A DNA stretch of 64,000 nt from Tetraselmis striata (Eukaryota; Chlorophyta; Chlorodendrophyceae; Chlorodendrales; Chlorodendraceae). The notes below the pieces were generated by a model. It was given only the letters and a program-made list of their open reading frames with translations, was not told the origin of the DNA and made no database searches. Position 1 is the first letter of the stretch. The number at the start of each line of letters is the position of its first letter. This document shows, one piece after another, positions 33,759 through 44,980 of the stretch. The position numbers and the translations under genes are program-made. The stretch is from assembly GCA_006384855.1 (NCBI GenBank), contig VCJN01001862.1, positions 118,501-182,500 of the forward strand, written 5' to 3'.

Positions 33759-35720
33759 TTAGCGGACCCTAGTGGTGCGGCCGCTTGCCCTAGTAGCGCG
33801 CTCGCTGGTCCTGGTAGCGCGTACTTGCGCCGGCGGCTTGGCAGTAGGCTTGGCTGCGGGTTTGGCAGCTGCTGCACGGCGCGGTTTTGTCCCCACTGGT
33901 GCCGCCACGCTCTGGCGTTTCAGCTTGACTGTAGTGCTGGAGCCCCGGGGTCCTTTGCGGCTGCTAATGGCATTGCCACCGGCAGAAACAACGACCTCGT
34001 TGGGCTTCTCTGCGCTCTGCTTGGCCTTCCTGCTTGCAGCTTTGGCTGCGCCGTTCATGGCTCTGGCAGGCTTCTCCTCCGTGGCATCCTCCACCGCTCC
34101 AGGACTGGCTGCCTGAGACTGTCGCCTCTTGCGGCTGCGCTTGGCTGGCGGCACACCCTCTTCGGCATCGGCAATCACCCCCCTGCTTGTGCGACTGCGC
34201 TTCTGTACAACAATGGTCGACATTTGCACTGCAGCGTCCTTCACATCCGGCGCAACCTCCTCCTTGACAGAGCCTGGCTGCTTTGCAGTCCGCTTCCTGG
34301 AGAGGTTACAGACATCATGAGAACTACTGGTATCCAATTATCATGCCTGTGATTGCAAGATACCCTCCCCTTGATTATGGTTGGGCCCCCTGACGTCATG
34401 ATGCGAATGTCCCTGGCGTTACATAGAGCATGTGAGCTAAGTACGAGCATACCAGTGATCCAACAGTGTTGACATTCCGTCACTGGCCTTTAATTTACCT
34501 TTCGGACTGCTTTGGCAATTTGCTTGATGACTATAACGGAGCATCGCCTACCCAGGGCTTCCCGTAACTGGATCGCTGCCCAATAAACGTCTGTCGTAGA
34601 CGCTGCAAGGGTTTCACGGTTGCCAGTCCTGCCCCCGAGCGGATAATAATAATACGAGTAATGAGCGTCCCGGTATGGAATACCCAAGTCAGCACCCTGC
34701 AATAGGTCATGTGAGCTAATCCTCACCAGTACTATGGCGGTCATATACCAAACCCAACTTTCATTTAGCCACTAGCGACGAGGTTGGATATCAGGCTACC
34801 GTACAAGTGCCAGGTTCTCACCTAGGGATACTTTTCTTCGCACCGGCGCTCAGCTTCTTCTGGATGGCAAGCACCACTGCAGAAGTGCGCCCACCAACGG
34901 TGACGTGCGTGACTGTGCGTCCGGCCGCATCCCTCTGCGCGTCGCCCTTGCCCTTGCCCCAGCGGTGGTGGAACAGCCACTCTGGAGGAAAGTTCTCGCC
35001 GCTGAGCGCGATCGCCACGTCCAGCACGCTCACAATGGCGGCGCGCAGCGCGCCGATGTCGGTCTCCCCCAGCGCGCACGCGGGCGACTCGGGGTGGATT
35101 TTCGCCTGGTAGAGCACTTCGTCGGCTATCCAGTTGCCGATTCCGCTCACAAGCGCGCCTTGGTCCAGCAGCAGCGCCTTGATCGGCCCGGACCGCCGCG
35201 CGCACGCCACCGCAAATGCCTCCGCTGGTGGCAGCTCCAGCAGCGCATCCGGGGCCAGCTTCGCCAGAGGCTGCACGCCGTCGGAGAGGAAGAGCTTCCC
35301 GAAGCGGCGCGGGTCGCAGTAGGCCCACCTGGCGCCGGTGGTGGTGGTAACCTCGAGTCGGCGGTACGGCGGCGGCCACTCCGCGCCCTTTTGGACCGTG
35401 AACGACTGGTACTGCATCCCGCGCACGCCCTCCACGCACACTGTGCCCGTCATGCCGAGGTGCACGAACAGGTACGCCACGGGGCGGCCGCCCGCCGGCT
35501 GCACACGCAGCACCAGCTGCTTGCCCTTCCGCTCCGCCGACACGACGACGGCCCCGAGGAGGAAAGCAGACAGCCCAGCGGCGTCGCCCGCCAGCGCAGG
35601 GCAGGGGTAGCTCAGCACCTTGGCGTCCGTGGGGTCGACCCATACCTCGGCCACCTGCCGTCCCACTACGTGCGCGTCACAAAGGCGACGCACCACCTCC
35701 ACCTCCACCAGCTCGGGCAT
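33759..35720 (-). CDS. plant-type Fpg/MutM DNA glycosylase with a long basic C-terminal tail, 2 exons
   Basis: Exon 1 is 34822-35720 and exon 2 is 33759-34296. The join AG|G is in frame (donor AG|GTGAGA at 34821, acceptor CTCTCCAG before 34296), giving 478 residues. The start is set at the ATG that puts catalytic Pro2 and Glu3 at the N-terminus (MPELVEVEVVRRL). Other Fpg landmarks: Lys in ERKGKQLVLRV, HLGMTG, AYCDPRRFGKL, the helix-two-turn-helix region LLLDQGALVSGIGNWIADEV, and the plant-type zincless finger THVTVGGRTSAVVLAIQK. The family removes oxidised purines and nicks abasic sites in base-excision repair. The tail is rich in Lys, Arg, Ala and Ser (for example PPAKRSRKRRQS), suggesting nuclear localisation or DNA binding. 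Oddity: Val replaces the near-invariant Pro5 of PELPEVE. A SINE-like insertion sits in the intron. Confidence 0.88.
34534..34660 (+). mobile_element. short SINE-like element, copy B (degenerate), in the Fpg intron
   Basis: It shares CGGAGCATCGCCTACCCAGG, GTAACTGGATCGCTGCC, GACGCTGCAAGGGTTTCAC and TGCCAGTCCTG with copy A. The 3' end is altered (CCCCCGAGCGGATAATAATA) and no target duplication is visible, so it is older than the other copies. Confidence 0.75.
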
Positions 35721-37499
35721 CGCGCAGGGTGACAAGAGAACGAAATTTCCAAATGTTCGTCTCGCGCCGCAAACGCCGGAATTGCAGCTATGCGCGCCAG
35801 GGGGGAGGGGGGGGGGGGGGGGGTTCAGGCTGCTACGTGCAGAGGCCGGTTCGAGCAGGACGCAAGTGGCGCCTTGCTGGTCGTCGTTAGCCGCTGGAGG
35901 GCAGCCGTATCACCGTGTTGGCGTCTGCCGTCTGTGGGTTGCCGTCAGATGCGATACCTCTGTCAGCCCGGGTGGAGGCCGCGCCTTGGTCACGCCACGT
36001 CGTCGCTGTTGGCCCTGATCGCTGACAATTCGAAGCACCAGCAAGTGGCGGCCGTGCTTGTTCCTACAGGGTAGCGATGATTGATTGGGTCGTGCCCGTC
36101 GTCGTGGTTTTATCCTTAATATTAATAATCCTCCCCCCCTCCCCCCCCCCCCCCCCCAAATCTTGCCCCCCAAAATCACACAACACGCGGGAATTTACCG
36201 TAGCCCGAGTATTCGGCAATATTATTGGATGCCATCCAACAAACGGCGGGTAATCCTTACACTCAACAGCCACTGGGTGCATCGTCTTTATTTGTAGGTA
36301 ATGTTGGTTCTTTAATTCTTTTGGCGCGGATATGTGTGAAAGAAAAGCTGCAACAGGGCCCCATTCTCAGCATTGTGAGCGGGTTCGGAGCATATAAATA
36401 ACGTTTTTGGCAAGTACAGATGCGATTTCCTTCCAAATTCGCCGACATACAGGTGTCACGCGACCACCCCGTGTTTTTATTGAGTAAAAATGAGTCTATT
36501 TGCGAGAGGTTAAGGAATCTGAGCGCCGCCTGTTTTGAAAAACAATTGCCGCAATTGCAGTTTTGGGAGGTGAGGCATATCTTCGTGATACGGCCGTGTC
36601 GGATTGAGGCGTACGAAGTCGCGTTGGAAAGGACGCTTGCACATGTCAAGGGAACGTATTTTGCCCATATTTTCACGCTCAGAATTGCTCAAGTAAACAA
36701 ACAACTTTTCATTATGTCATTTCCCCAAATTAGCAGGCATTTTTTTTGCTCGCAATGCGTATAGATTTCTGCGATTTCGCAGTAATCAGTGCTTTGGCAC
36801 AATGCCTATCTTTCCTCTCACACCTCCCGCGTTGCGTCGTGGCATTAGTAGTGCATCGGAAGGACTTGGGCATGGGATATCCACATGGTGAAGCTTGGGC
36901 CGTATGGGGCGTGCGTCGCGTGTTATGCTACCAATGAATTGCAATTTTAGGCCCTTCCGAGCACAGACAAATTTATAGGGGTAGTGGCGCGTGCACGGCT
37001 GCGATGCCACGTCATCACCCAAATGGCACGATACTCCCACAAGGGAATGGGACAAGATTATAGCGTAAACGGTAGAGGCCACTATAATTCATTTATTTAC
37101 TATCATATTATCCTTGCGTAAATAAAAAGCTTGAGGGCATGCGCAACCCCATGAAGCTGAAACGTGTGCAATCGCAACATGCACTTTTTTGTTGAACGCA
37201 GCATTTTCTCAGTGTGAGCAGAAAAGAGCACCACAGAAAATGATGCATAAGCGCGACGATTCGGAGGGTGCGCTGCAACCAAGGTCATGGAAGCAAGTTA
37301 GCTTGGGTATAAGTTAAAGCCTATACGTGCTTTGGCTTTATGCTAGAGCGCAGCGATGCGCCCACCTACATGCAGATTTGTGCAGGGCTAAATAAACTTT
37401 GTGGGAGAGTACATATATAGTCCTTCGTGGTACGTAATCCCGTTATATTATTATAATAGTGATAATAATTACAATTAATATTGATATTATACCATCGTG
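35721..37499. other. intergenic region with an unassigned AT-rich open frame
   Basis: Contains poly(G) at about 35808-35823 and poly(C) at about 36136-36157. At 36263-36764 both strands carry frames over 110 codons long (minus 36263-36676, plus 36420-36764) of lower GC than the surrounding genes. Neither shows a domain I know. No gene is called. Confidence 0.4.
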
Positions 37500-38080
37500 G
37501 TGTAATCCTTAATCCCGCGAAGCGTCGATTTTTCGGCGGTGAGCTTTCTTGCCGTACGGGTACCCGTATAGTGCAGCGGATCGGGCCTATAGGTGCATGA
37601 CTAAAGCGCTTATCTACTGTAATGTACTACTAAGTACTATAATCCACCCACCCGCCCGCCCGTGGGTGCTCGCCCGTTCACCCGCCCACGGTCCTTAATT
37701 ACACAGCCGTCCGATTACGATCTCACGGTTGGGAGGCTATGAGTACTGGTACTCGCTGCTGGTAATGGAAAAAAAAACTCTGGTACTTCAAAGCGCTGGC
37801 AATGCGAACGCTCGCTGCTGGTACTGGTACTCGCTACTCGCTGCTGGACGGTACTGCAGGTACTGCAGGTATTGGTACTGGTACTCGCTACTCGCTGCTA
37901 GTAATGGATTAAAAAACTCTTGTACTTCAAAGCGCTGGCAATGCAAACGCTCGCTGCTGGTACTTCAAAGCGCTGGCAATGCATTTGATGGAAATGTAGG
38001 CTAGTGATATAGAACCCGTTCTTTTAAAATTTTCTGAAAAATCGACGCATCGCTGATTCAACTGTCAAGTTACTTCATAA
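37500..38080 (-). mobile_element. MITE-like repeat, copy 2 (inverted relative to copy 1)
   Basis: The ends are GCGAAGCGTCGATTTTTC near 37517 and GAAAAATCGACGCATCGCTG near 38036-38055. The unique part matches copy 1 (3245-3635) in reverse complement, including the CACCCACCC block and TAAGCGCTTT. The minisatellite part is longer here (37730-37985): units such as GGTACTGGTACTCGCTGCTG and three copies of GTACTTCAAAGCGCTGGCAA. Homology continues a little outside both ends (AACTGTCAAGTTACTT). Confidence 0.65.
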
Positions 38081-38189
38081 TATAGCAAATATGGCGGCCG
38101 TGCTTTTCGTGATGCTTGAGTCGTGCTTGTTCGTCGCCGTGGCTCAATCCTTACGGATTAAACGCCCGACCACCCCAGCGCATACGGCG

Positions 38190-38672
38190 CTTGGAGTCAC
38201 TACGCGCTCCATGGCAAACCACTACATACTCGGCGCCGGCGGCTCGCAACGGCAGGGGTTGGTAGGGGCTAGTGAATGGCGCTCTGGCTGCATCGATGCA
38301 TGGTAAAGTGTTCGCGCGACTGCAACTTCGCCGTGTGAGTGTGGCTAGAGACCTAAGATACCGTTGGGCCTTGCAATGTCACGGAGCTTGTGAAGCGTCA
38401 AAGTAGAATGTGGCGAAACCCAGAGCCATTATTACGGGTACACGCGCGAGGCGCGATGTGGGTCTAATGTACAATGGGGATGGCACAACAAGGTTTTGGG
38501 TAGCAGCATTACGGGACGATGCAGGAGAGCCGGGCACGTCATTGCGACTACCGAGCCTAGCAAAAAAGTGGCGATTACAGGGTAGAGACGGGGATTACAT
38601 GCCCATTCCCTGGGAAATCGCCATTACATGCCATTACGGTGTAATTACGAGGCAGTCGGGGACTGAGGCTAG
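38190..38672 (+). repeat. left inverted repeat of the DIRS-type remnant
   Basis: It aligns in reverse complement with about 40978-41480 over nearly the whole length, roughly 75-80% identical by eye, with small gaps. Confidence 0.75.
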
Positions 38673-38733
38673 TTGTCCGTGCCACTACTCTTGCATGTAG
38701 GGGTGACACACTCTTGCTTGCCATACAAAACCG

Positions 38734-40870
38734 CTAGAAAATGGCCAGTGATGCCTCGTACGTTTCCTTAGATGATGTCCTCATGCGTTGTGCTTCTACA
38801 TTGTCCGCCAACTGCCATAGCCTAGTCCATTCAGCAGCATGACCTGCTGCAACCCGATGACAAACGGTTGCACGCTGTGCATGTAAACCATTCCAGCGCA
38901 CCGGTGTCTCGCTCTTCGCTCCGCACATGTTGCGCACAAAGCTTTCCCACAGTCCGCGCAACAATAGACAGCCCGCGTGTCGGTTGCGTGACAAGCGAGG
39001 CAGGTCGACGTCCTGCGGGGCGCTGCTTTCCAACGACCTAGCAGGGAAATGAATTAGCACGACGCCCCACGTACTCAGTGGGGCCGCCAAATAATACGCG
39101 CTGCTGCGGCACCGGTCGCTCTCGCGTCGCGAGGCGCCAGTCCGGGCGCGTAAACATGGCTTTGCCCTGCCGGAACTAACCCACAATGCAAGCCCCAACG
39201 AGCAATTTCCACCACGGCGCAGAAAACCATGTTGGCAGTACGAATGTGGCATGCGTCGTGGTGGGGGCTGCGTGAAACTCGCCCCAAAAATTTCGAGAAT
39301 CGTCGCATTGATCAGCGCGAACGGCGGGTTGCAGTAATCATGCCGGTTTCGCCAGTAATGACGCAGAGAACAATCAAACGCTGACAAATAGACCTCACAG
39401 CTTGCGTTGTGGCCGGGGGTTCGGAGCATGCATCAACGTCGAAGGTCCGATCTCAGGGAGGAGACCACGCTGGTAGATAGCGTACCGCAACTGCCATTCT
39501 TGATCGTCTATCTAGCCGCCCTTTTAACCGGGAATAAAAGCCGTTGTGTTTACCCGGAATGTGCCGTGCCACTACTACGTGCAGATTGTACGTATGACAC
39601 ATTTTATGGTACGTCGCGGGCAACAACTTGTTGACGTGGGGGTACGTCGATCCGCCTTAGTTTAATGTTTGCCGCGCCCACAATCGCTTCATTGTCCAGT
39701 TGGAACAAAATGCGTTTACTGCGTAAGCGCGGCCCGGCCCGGTGTAATGTGTCCGGCACCATGTACAATTCCCGTATATTTGAAGACTCGCCGAAGTTTG
39801 TACGAGTCAATTGCTGTTGCGTAAAGCCGTAATGCATACGTTCATGACGCCACCAGGCGCCGCCCGCGCAACCCGATGCGTTTGAAGTATAATGACATCG
39901 AAATCGTGAAATGGCTGCAGCACCCTCGGCACCTCCGGTTCAAGTCGGGTCTCGTGTAACGGTTGCAACAATTCCGCACCGTCCGGCAGCAAAGGTAAAA
40001 CCGATTTGTCCCAGAGTGTACTCGGGCCAGCATTGCCCCAAAGAAAGGACCGCGCGAGCACCACGTCCTCGGGCTACACGTCTCGATCGGACGACGCCGC
40101 GCACCCGCGGCGTAGCAAACCCAACCACCAACGAAGCTCCGCAATGGCTGGGTCGCCGACGTGACACATTTCGCATGGGTCCTCATCCATCGGGCTCGCC
40201 GTCGGGGCGGAGAGGACTGTGTCCCGCGGTGTATATAACTCCATCAAATAGGCCAGTGCTCGGGGTAAACGGCGCAACACCACTGCATGTTCCCGACGAC
40301 GATATAGGTTAATCGCCCCCGCGGTATCGACCCCGCGGCCAGGGCCAAATCGTAGACATGCTGGGCTGCAGCAGCCCACTTGGCCGCCCGCGATGCGGTG
40401 ATAGATGGGCACCTCACCCCGCCCGTAATCGATCGTCACACCGGTGTATTCCATCCGCGTGTTCGGCCATTCGGTCTTTACGTTTTCCATTGGGAAGCTG
40501 TAATTCATGAGGACTAAAAGCACGGAGTAAAACATCATATGCTGGTGCCAACGCGAGAGCGTTCGGCAGAGTTTGAGCAGAAAAATATCCACGTACGCCC
40601 CCGGCAGTCGCAGCTTCGAATAGTCGGCCTCCGGGCTGCCCGGGCGACAATGTTTCAAGCCCTCCGCGAGAAGAATATTGCGAATTACTCGCGCCCACAG
40701 CTGCTCCAAAGCCGGAGACGACGCGACACCCATCGTCATATTGCGAAGCGATATCGTAAGAATACTTGCCGGTCAGCGGATGTTTTGAACCCCATATGGT
40801 CGGCGTCGCCGACATAAATAGGCCAATAGTAAGAATGCGTCCGTGAGGTCAAACTTCGCAAACGAATACA
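38734..40870 (-). pseudogene. RT-RNase H remnant plus start of a tyrosine-recombinase-like domain (DIRS type)
   Basis: Recognisable in order, in shifting frames: KFDLTDAFLLL near 40850; GAYVDIFLL near 40590 (the YVDD box with one Asp changed to Ile) followed by NVKTEWPNTRMEYTGVTIDY; AIAELRWWLGLLRR; LARSFLWGN; the RNase H block IRELYMVPDTLHRAGPRL and KRILFQLDNEAIVGAANIK; DYCNPPFALINATI near 39320; and finally SSKETYEASLAIF, which resembles the SAM-like N-terminal domain of tyrosine recombinases, closed by TAG. Several frameshifts and stops make it nonfunctional. Confidence 0.65.
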
Positions 40871-40977
40871 ATTGCTAGATGCCCGGGAGTACATCGGAAA
40901 GGAGGTCTAATTTGCACGCATGTCGCTGGATATTCGGATTCACTTCATACCGAAGGAAATTGAACGCATTCCGAACC

Positions 40978-41480
40978 TTACTAGCTAGCCTCCCATACTG
41001 TCTCGTTATTATACCGTAATGGCCCGTAATCGCGAATGATTTTCCTAGGGAGGGGGCGTGTAATCGCCGTATCTACCGTATAATCGCCACTTTTCTGCTA
41101 GGTGCGCTCAACATTCGCAATGACGTGCCCGGCTCGCCCGCATGCCGTAATATATGCAACCAGTAGCATGTTGTGCCATATCCATATTACATTGGAACCA
41201 CATATCGTGCCTCGCGCGGCTACCCGTGATCGCTCCGGATTTCGCCACATTGTACTTTCACGCCTCACAAGCTCCGTGACGACGCAACGGCCAACGGTAC
41301 CGTAGGTCTCAAGCCGGCTATGTAGTCGTAGTGGCGTGAATGGCATGCAATGTGGCATGCGGCATGTGCACCATCAGCGTGAGCGCCGATGACTAGCCCC
41401 TACCAAAACCCGCCGCTGCGAGCCGCCGGCGCCGAGTAGTGGTGTGCCATGGGCGTCGCAATTCCAAGCGACGTATTCCT
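40978..41480 (-). repeat. right inverted repeat of the DIRS-type remnant
   Basis: Partner of the repeat at 38190-38672. Its inner edge is about 130 bases from the RT motif KFDLTDAF. Confidence 0.75.
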
Positions 41481-41676
41481 GAGGGCAAGGAGGGCAGCCA
41501 TGACCGCTGCCGAGGGGGCTTGGGAACCGGTGACCACGAGAATGCGTTGCTGCGCGTGTGGCGCCTGCTTCACGAAGACTATGTTCTACAAAAAGCACAG
41601 ATGGACGTGCGCCGATCCACCTCCCTCCACCGCCGCGCATGTCACAGCCGGTGGTGATGGCGTCCTATCGCGGTAG
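41449..41676 (+). other. open frame with a C2HC zinc-finger-like motif
   Basis: A 75-codon plus-strand frame beginning near the edge of the right inverted repeat. It contains MRCCACGACFTKTMFYKKHR followed by WTC, that is C-x2-C...H-x3-C. Such fingers occur at the N-terminus of retroelement and transposon proteins. Too short and isolated to call a gene. Confidence 0.3.
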
Positions 41677-42380
41677 CTGCTGCACCGTACGCCCGTCACC
41701 CCTTTGCTCCGTCCGGACCCGGTCAGACCGAAACGCGGGGCGAGCCGCCGGGTGCATCGATACCGTCTCCGCCGCCATCGCCCCGCCGCCCTCTCCGCCG
41801 CTCTCGTCTCCCCGAAACGAATCAGCGAGCCCCGCACCTAGCAGCGGGGAGGGGCGTTCGGTGTCGTTTTGATGGTGGCCTGGCCGCAAGCATGGCAGCG
41901 CATGAGATGAATGCCGAACTTCACATGGGCGCTGTCACAACGAAGACGTTCGGGACGCGAGGAGCTTTCTCGTCTAGGTAGCTCCCTCCCCCTCCCCCCC
42001 CGCCCCGCGCGTTGCCCTCCCTGATGTCCGCTTGTACGGGTCATGTTCGATAATGCACGCGATCGCGCTAACCGTCCAGGGCACGTATTTCAAGGGGCCT
42101 TCAACATACCCCTGCTCGTGCTGCCGGTCCATCTCGGTTTCCACTGCCGCGCCACCTTCTTGGCAACATATCGTTAATTCTTCTTTCGCTGCTTCGGCGG
42201 CCGAACAGTCCATTGTCGTGCGTACCAATACTTCAGTGCCTCTTTCAACTCCGCGGGGACGTGTTCCAATGTTCGTAAACCCTCGACGTTGACCCGCATC
42301 CCGGGTCAATGAATATCGTATACAAAGCCCAATCTCCCCGGTTGCACTTTGTACTACCACGCCGCCCACTCCGAGACGCG
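41485..42380 (-). pseudogene. RT N-terminal remnant of a DIRS-type element
   Basis: The minus-strand frame 41974-42369 contains QHEQGYVEGPLKYVPWTVSA and IACIIEHDPYKR, which fits the block that precedes RT motif A in DIRS-type elements (G.v.GP...VS.I.V..K). It is followed in other frames by degraded sequence up to the inverted repeat. Continuity with the RT at 40.85 kb is interrupted by that repeat. Confidence 0.4.
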
Positions 42381-44980
42381 CGCGGTGAAACGTTTAGTGT
42401 TGAGCATGGCCGGCATGATCCCCCTTGTGCTTAGTTATTCAACATAGTATTACCGCTGGGTGTCGGTACTACCCGTCTTAAAAACGCCGTCGGCAAACAT
42501 TTGCGTTGCGAATGAGCCGCGTCATGTCCTCGCTCGTGCGACACGGAAGAGCACAGTGCGATATCAGTGATACATAACCCCAACTCCGTCCGCAGTTGTA
42601 CAACAACCAGCCGTTGGGAATAAGCCGGGCATGGTGTCAGCCCCGGGCGGCGACAGTCGCCCGCCCGCTCATCGTACCCTCCTGCCGCTAGTGTGGTCAC
42701 AAGTACGACCGCCTTGGAGACGAAGAAGCAGGAGCGCTTATCCTCGACGAAGTTGTCGGCGATGACTAACATCAAAGCCGACACGGAGGGGCTCGGAGAG
42801 CTCCCTCCCCGTCATTTCTCGATCGGCGACGCCCTCGGGTAGCCGGGCATGGGGGACGAGACGCACTCTGTCTTGAGGCGCCCATCACGGGCGTGCTCGG
42901 TCCCACAACAAAAGCATGGCCGCGTGATGGGTACGTTGGTGGGATGTTTTGGCGCGTTGTGCCGATCAGAGCCGCACAGAAAGCACGGCTTGCGGGGAGG
43001 CTGTGGCGGCCCGTACATCGGGGCAAGTGCGGCCCTTTTTGTTGCCGCCAGCTCCACTTCCTTGGCCGCCAACGCTAGACGGGCCCGGCCCACACGGCTG
43101 GCTCCACAGTGCGTTGACGTTGCCCCGAGCAAATGAAAAGGGGTGAGTTTCTCACGGAAGCCGTCGTGGAAGTGTGGCGCCACACGTGCATCGAACAACT
43201 GCAGTTGACGCGTGACCAGTTGACCACATGCTGCAAAAAAAGGCCCTCCGGCCCGAACGTACTGTCCGCCTGCTGGCAGAAATCGTGATCGTGCATGTTG
43301 CATAGATAATGAGAAAAATGTCCCACGACAACTCCTGGCCCGGGCGCGGTCGGTCCACCTCGAGCGCCAGCTTGGGACCGTAGAGCCATGTCAGTCGAAT
43401 CACGACGCGCGCCACTCCCTGCTCGCGGCGGCATGCGCCCATCTGAGTATAGACGGGTCGAACCACGCCACATCGTGCACGCTAATAAGCCGAGCGTGGT
43501 ACGCTAGAAAGTTGCGCCAGTAGGTCTCGAGCTGGTGACGGCGGCTAGTAATATTTGTGCGGTTGTAGCCCATCAACTCCAAGAAGGCTTGGCCCTTCTC
43601 GCCCTGGCCTCAAGCCGTGCAATCTACATCCATCGGATATCCAGTGTGCAAGAAATGCCCTAGTGAAGAAGCGGGACGGCCCACCGGATCGGTATTGGCC
43701 TTATCGCCGATAAATTCCAATTGATCCGCGAGCGGTTCGCCCGCGGAATTTTAGTCGTCTAGCGACTGCTGAGAAGCGGGCGTGCCATGGTTGAGATCAG
43801 TGACGAACGTCACATGTCGCCCATATGTGCCGGGCGACGCATGGGGCCGTACAAGGTAACGGAGCTCCAACGAAATTAGCGTTCATAGGTACAATGGGTA
43901 CAGTGCCGGGACGGGGGCGGGACGCTTGAGTCTCGCCAAAGAGTGCTCGACGCCCTCCCTCCACGAAGCAATCCCTTGCACCATCTCCTTTATTGCCGAA
44001 AGTGTTGCTCGCTCCCGCTCCACGGCAATATGACACCATATGATACCGTTCTCCCGCCCGCTGAGGGTGCACGCTACGGCGGCTGCTATTGCTCATGTTG
44101 TCCGCCCGTAGACAGCGAGGGTTCTCCCGGGGCTGACGGCATATTTGCTGCGGGTCGCGGACGAAAGGCTCGTGCACCGGCAGCCGTAACACGGACTTCG
44201 GCCCCACAAGCTCGTTGTCGTCGTTCAACTCGCAACAGAGTAAGAGGCCCCACTCCAGACGTGTGTCATAGCACACCGAGCACACCGACGTTATTGTGTT
44301 GCATGTCCGTGAGCATGACGTCTTCGAGCATCTGAATGCACGACTTGACAGCACCCGTGCCGCAGTACTCACAACGCACCACCTCCTCAGCAGGAAAATG
44401 AATATCTATGTGCTCGATTGGTGTCTTGCTTGCCGCATATGCAACAGATCGTAACCGGTCGATGCGGAGCCCGGCGGCCGTTCACGTCCCTCGCCAGAAT
44501 CTGCAGACCGTGGGCCTTGCGGTTGTCGCAATGTGGAGGCAGCGTTGCCCGACGGGGTATGTGAGTAACGCTTGCCATCCTTCTGCGGTGCGCTGCACCA
44601 AGCTGGCGGCGCATGCCGTTGCCCGAGATACATACCAATAGATAGGCTGTCGTACAACGCTGCGTGCGTAGCGGGTCACTCTGGTCGGCTACCGAGTTCA
44701 ACGCTATAACCTGCTCTCGGCTCGACATATGACGTGCCAAAATAGTCAACTCCTTGCCGCCGCCGAAGTCTTCGTTGTTCACCAACATGTCCTTGTGTAC
44801 TTTGGCAAAGCTTAGCAGACGACGCAACCGATAAATCGCAGAATGTCCGTCCGTTCCGATACGACACAGCTTGGCCACAAGCGCTGCTGGGGTTCCGAGG
44901 TGAAAATTCTCCTCGGCCTCTGTCGGGCGGCTCGGGCTGGGAGCCATGATGCGGTCGTCGGCCAAAGGTGAGGGGTGCAA
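42381..44980 (-). pseudogene. gag-like remnant with zinc-knuckle-like cysteines
   Basis: A series of minus-strand frames (44387-44980, 43797-44372, 43152-43582, 42812-43303) of similar codon style. The last contains PCFLCGSDRHNAPKHP and PCFCCGTEHARDGRLKTEC, resembling tandem CCHC-type knuckles of retroelement gag proteins. No continuous frame remains. Assignment rests on the cysteine motifs and on the position upstream of RT fragments. Confidence 0.4.

Larger units (their letters stand above)
38190..41480 (-). mobile_element. DIRS-type retroelement remnant between inverted repeats of almost 500 bp
   Basis: The region is bounded by imperfect inverted repeats at about 38190-38672 and 40978-41480, sharing for example GGCGCCGGCGGCTCGCA, GTCACGGAGCTTGTGA, GAGCCGGGCACGTCATTGCG and AAGTGGCGATTA. 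The 2.3-kb interior encodes, on the minus strand, degraded RT, RNase H and the start of a tyrosine-recombinase-like region. Inverted terminal repeats of this kind are the hallmark of DIRS-1-type elements. The expected RT N-terminus and gag lie outside the right repeat (41.5-45.0 kb), so nesting or rearrangement must have occurred. Confidence 0.6.

Noticed and set aside
33759-34337. Separate histone H1-like gene
   Set aside because: The basic frame begins after a perfect acceptor and joins in frame to the Fpg exon through a perfect donor; the upstream ATG in this frame lies within the intron.
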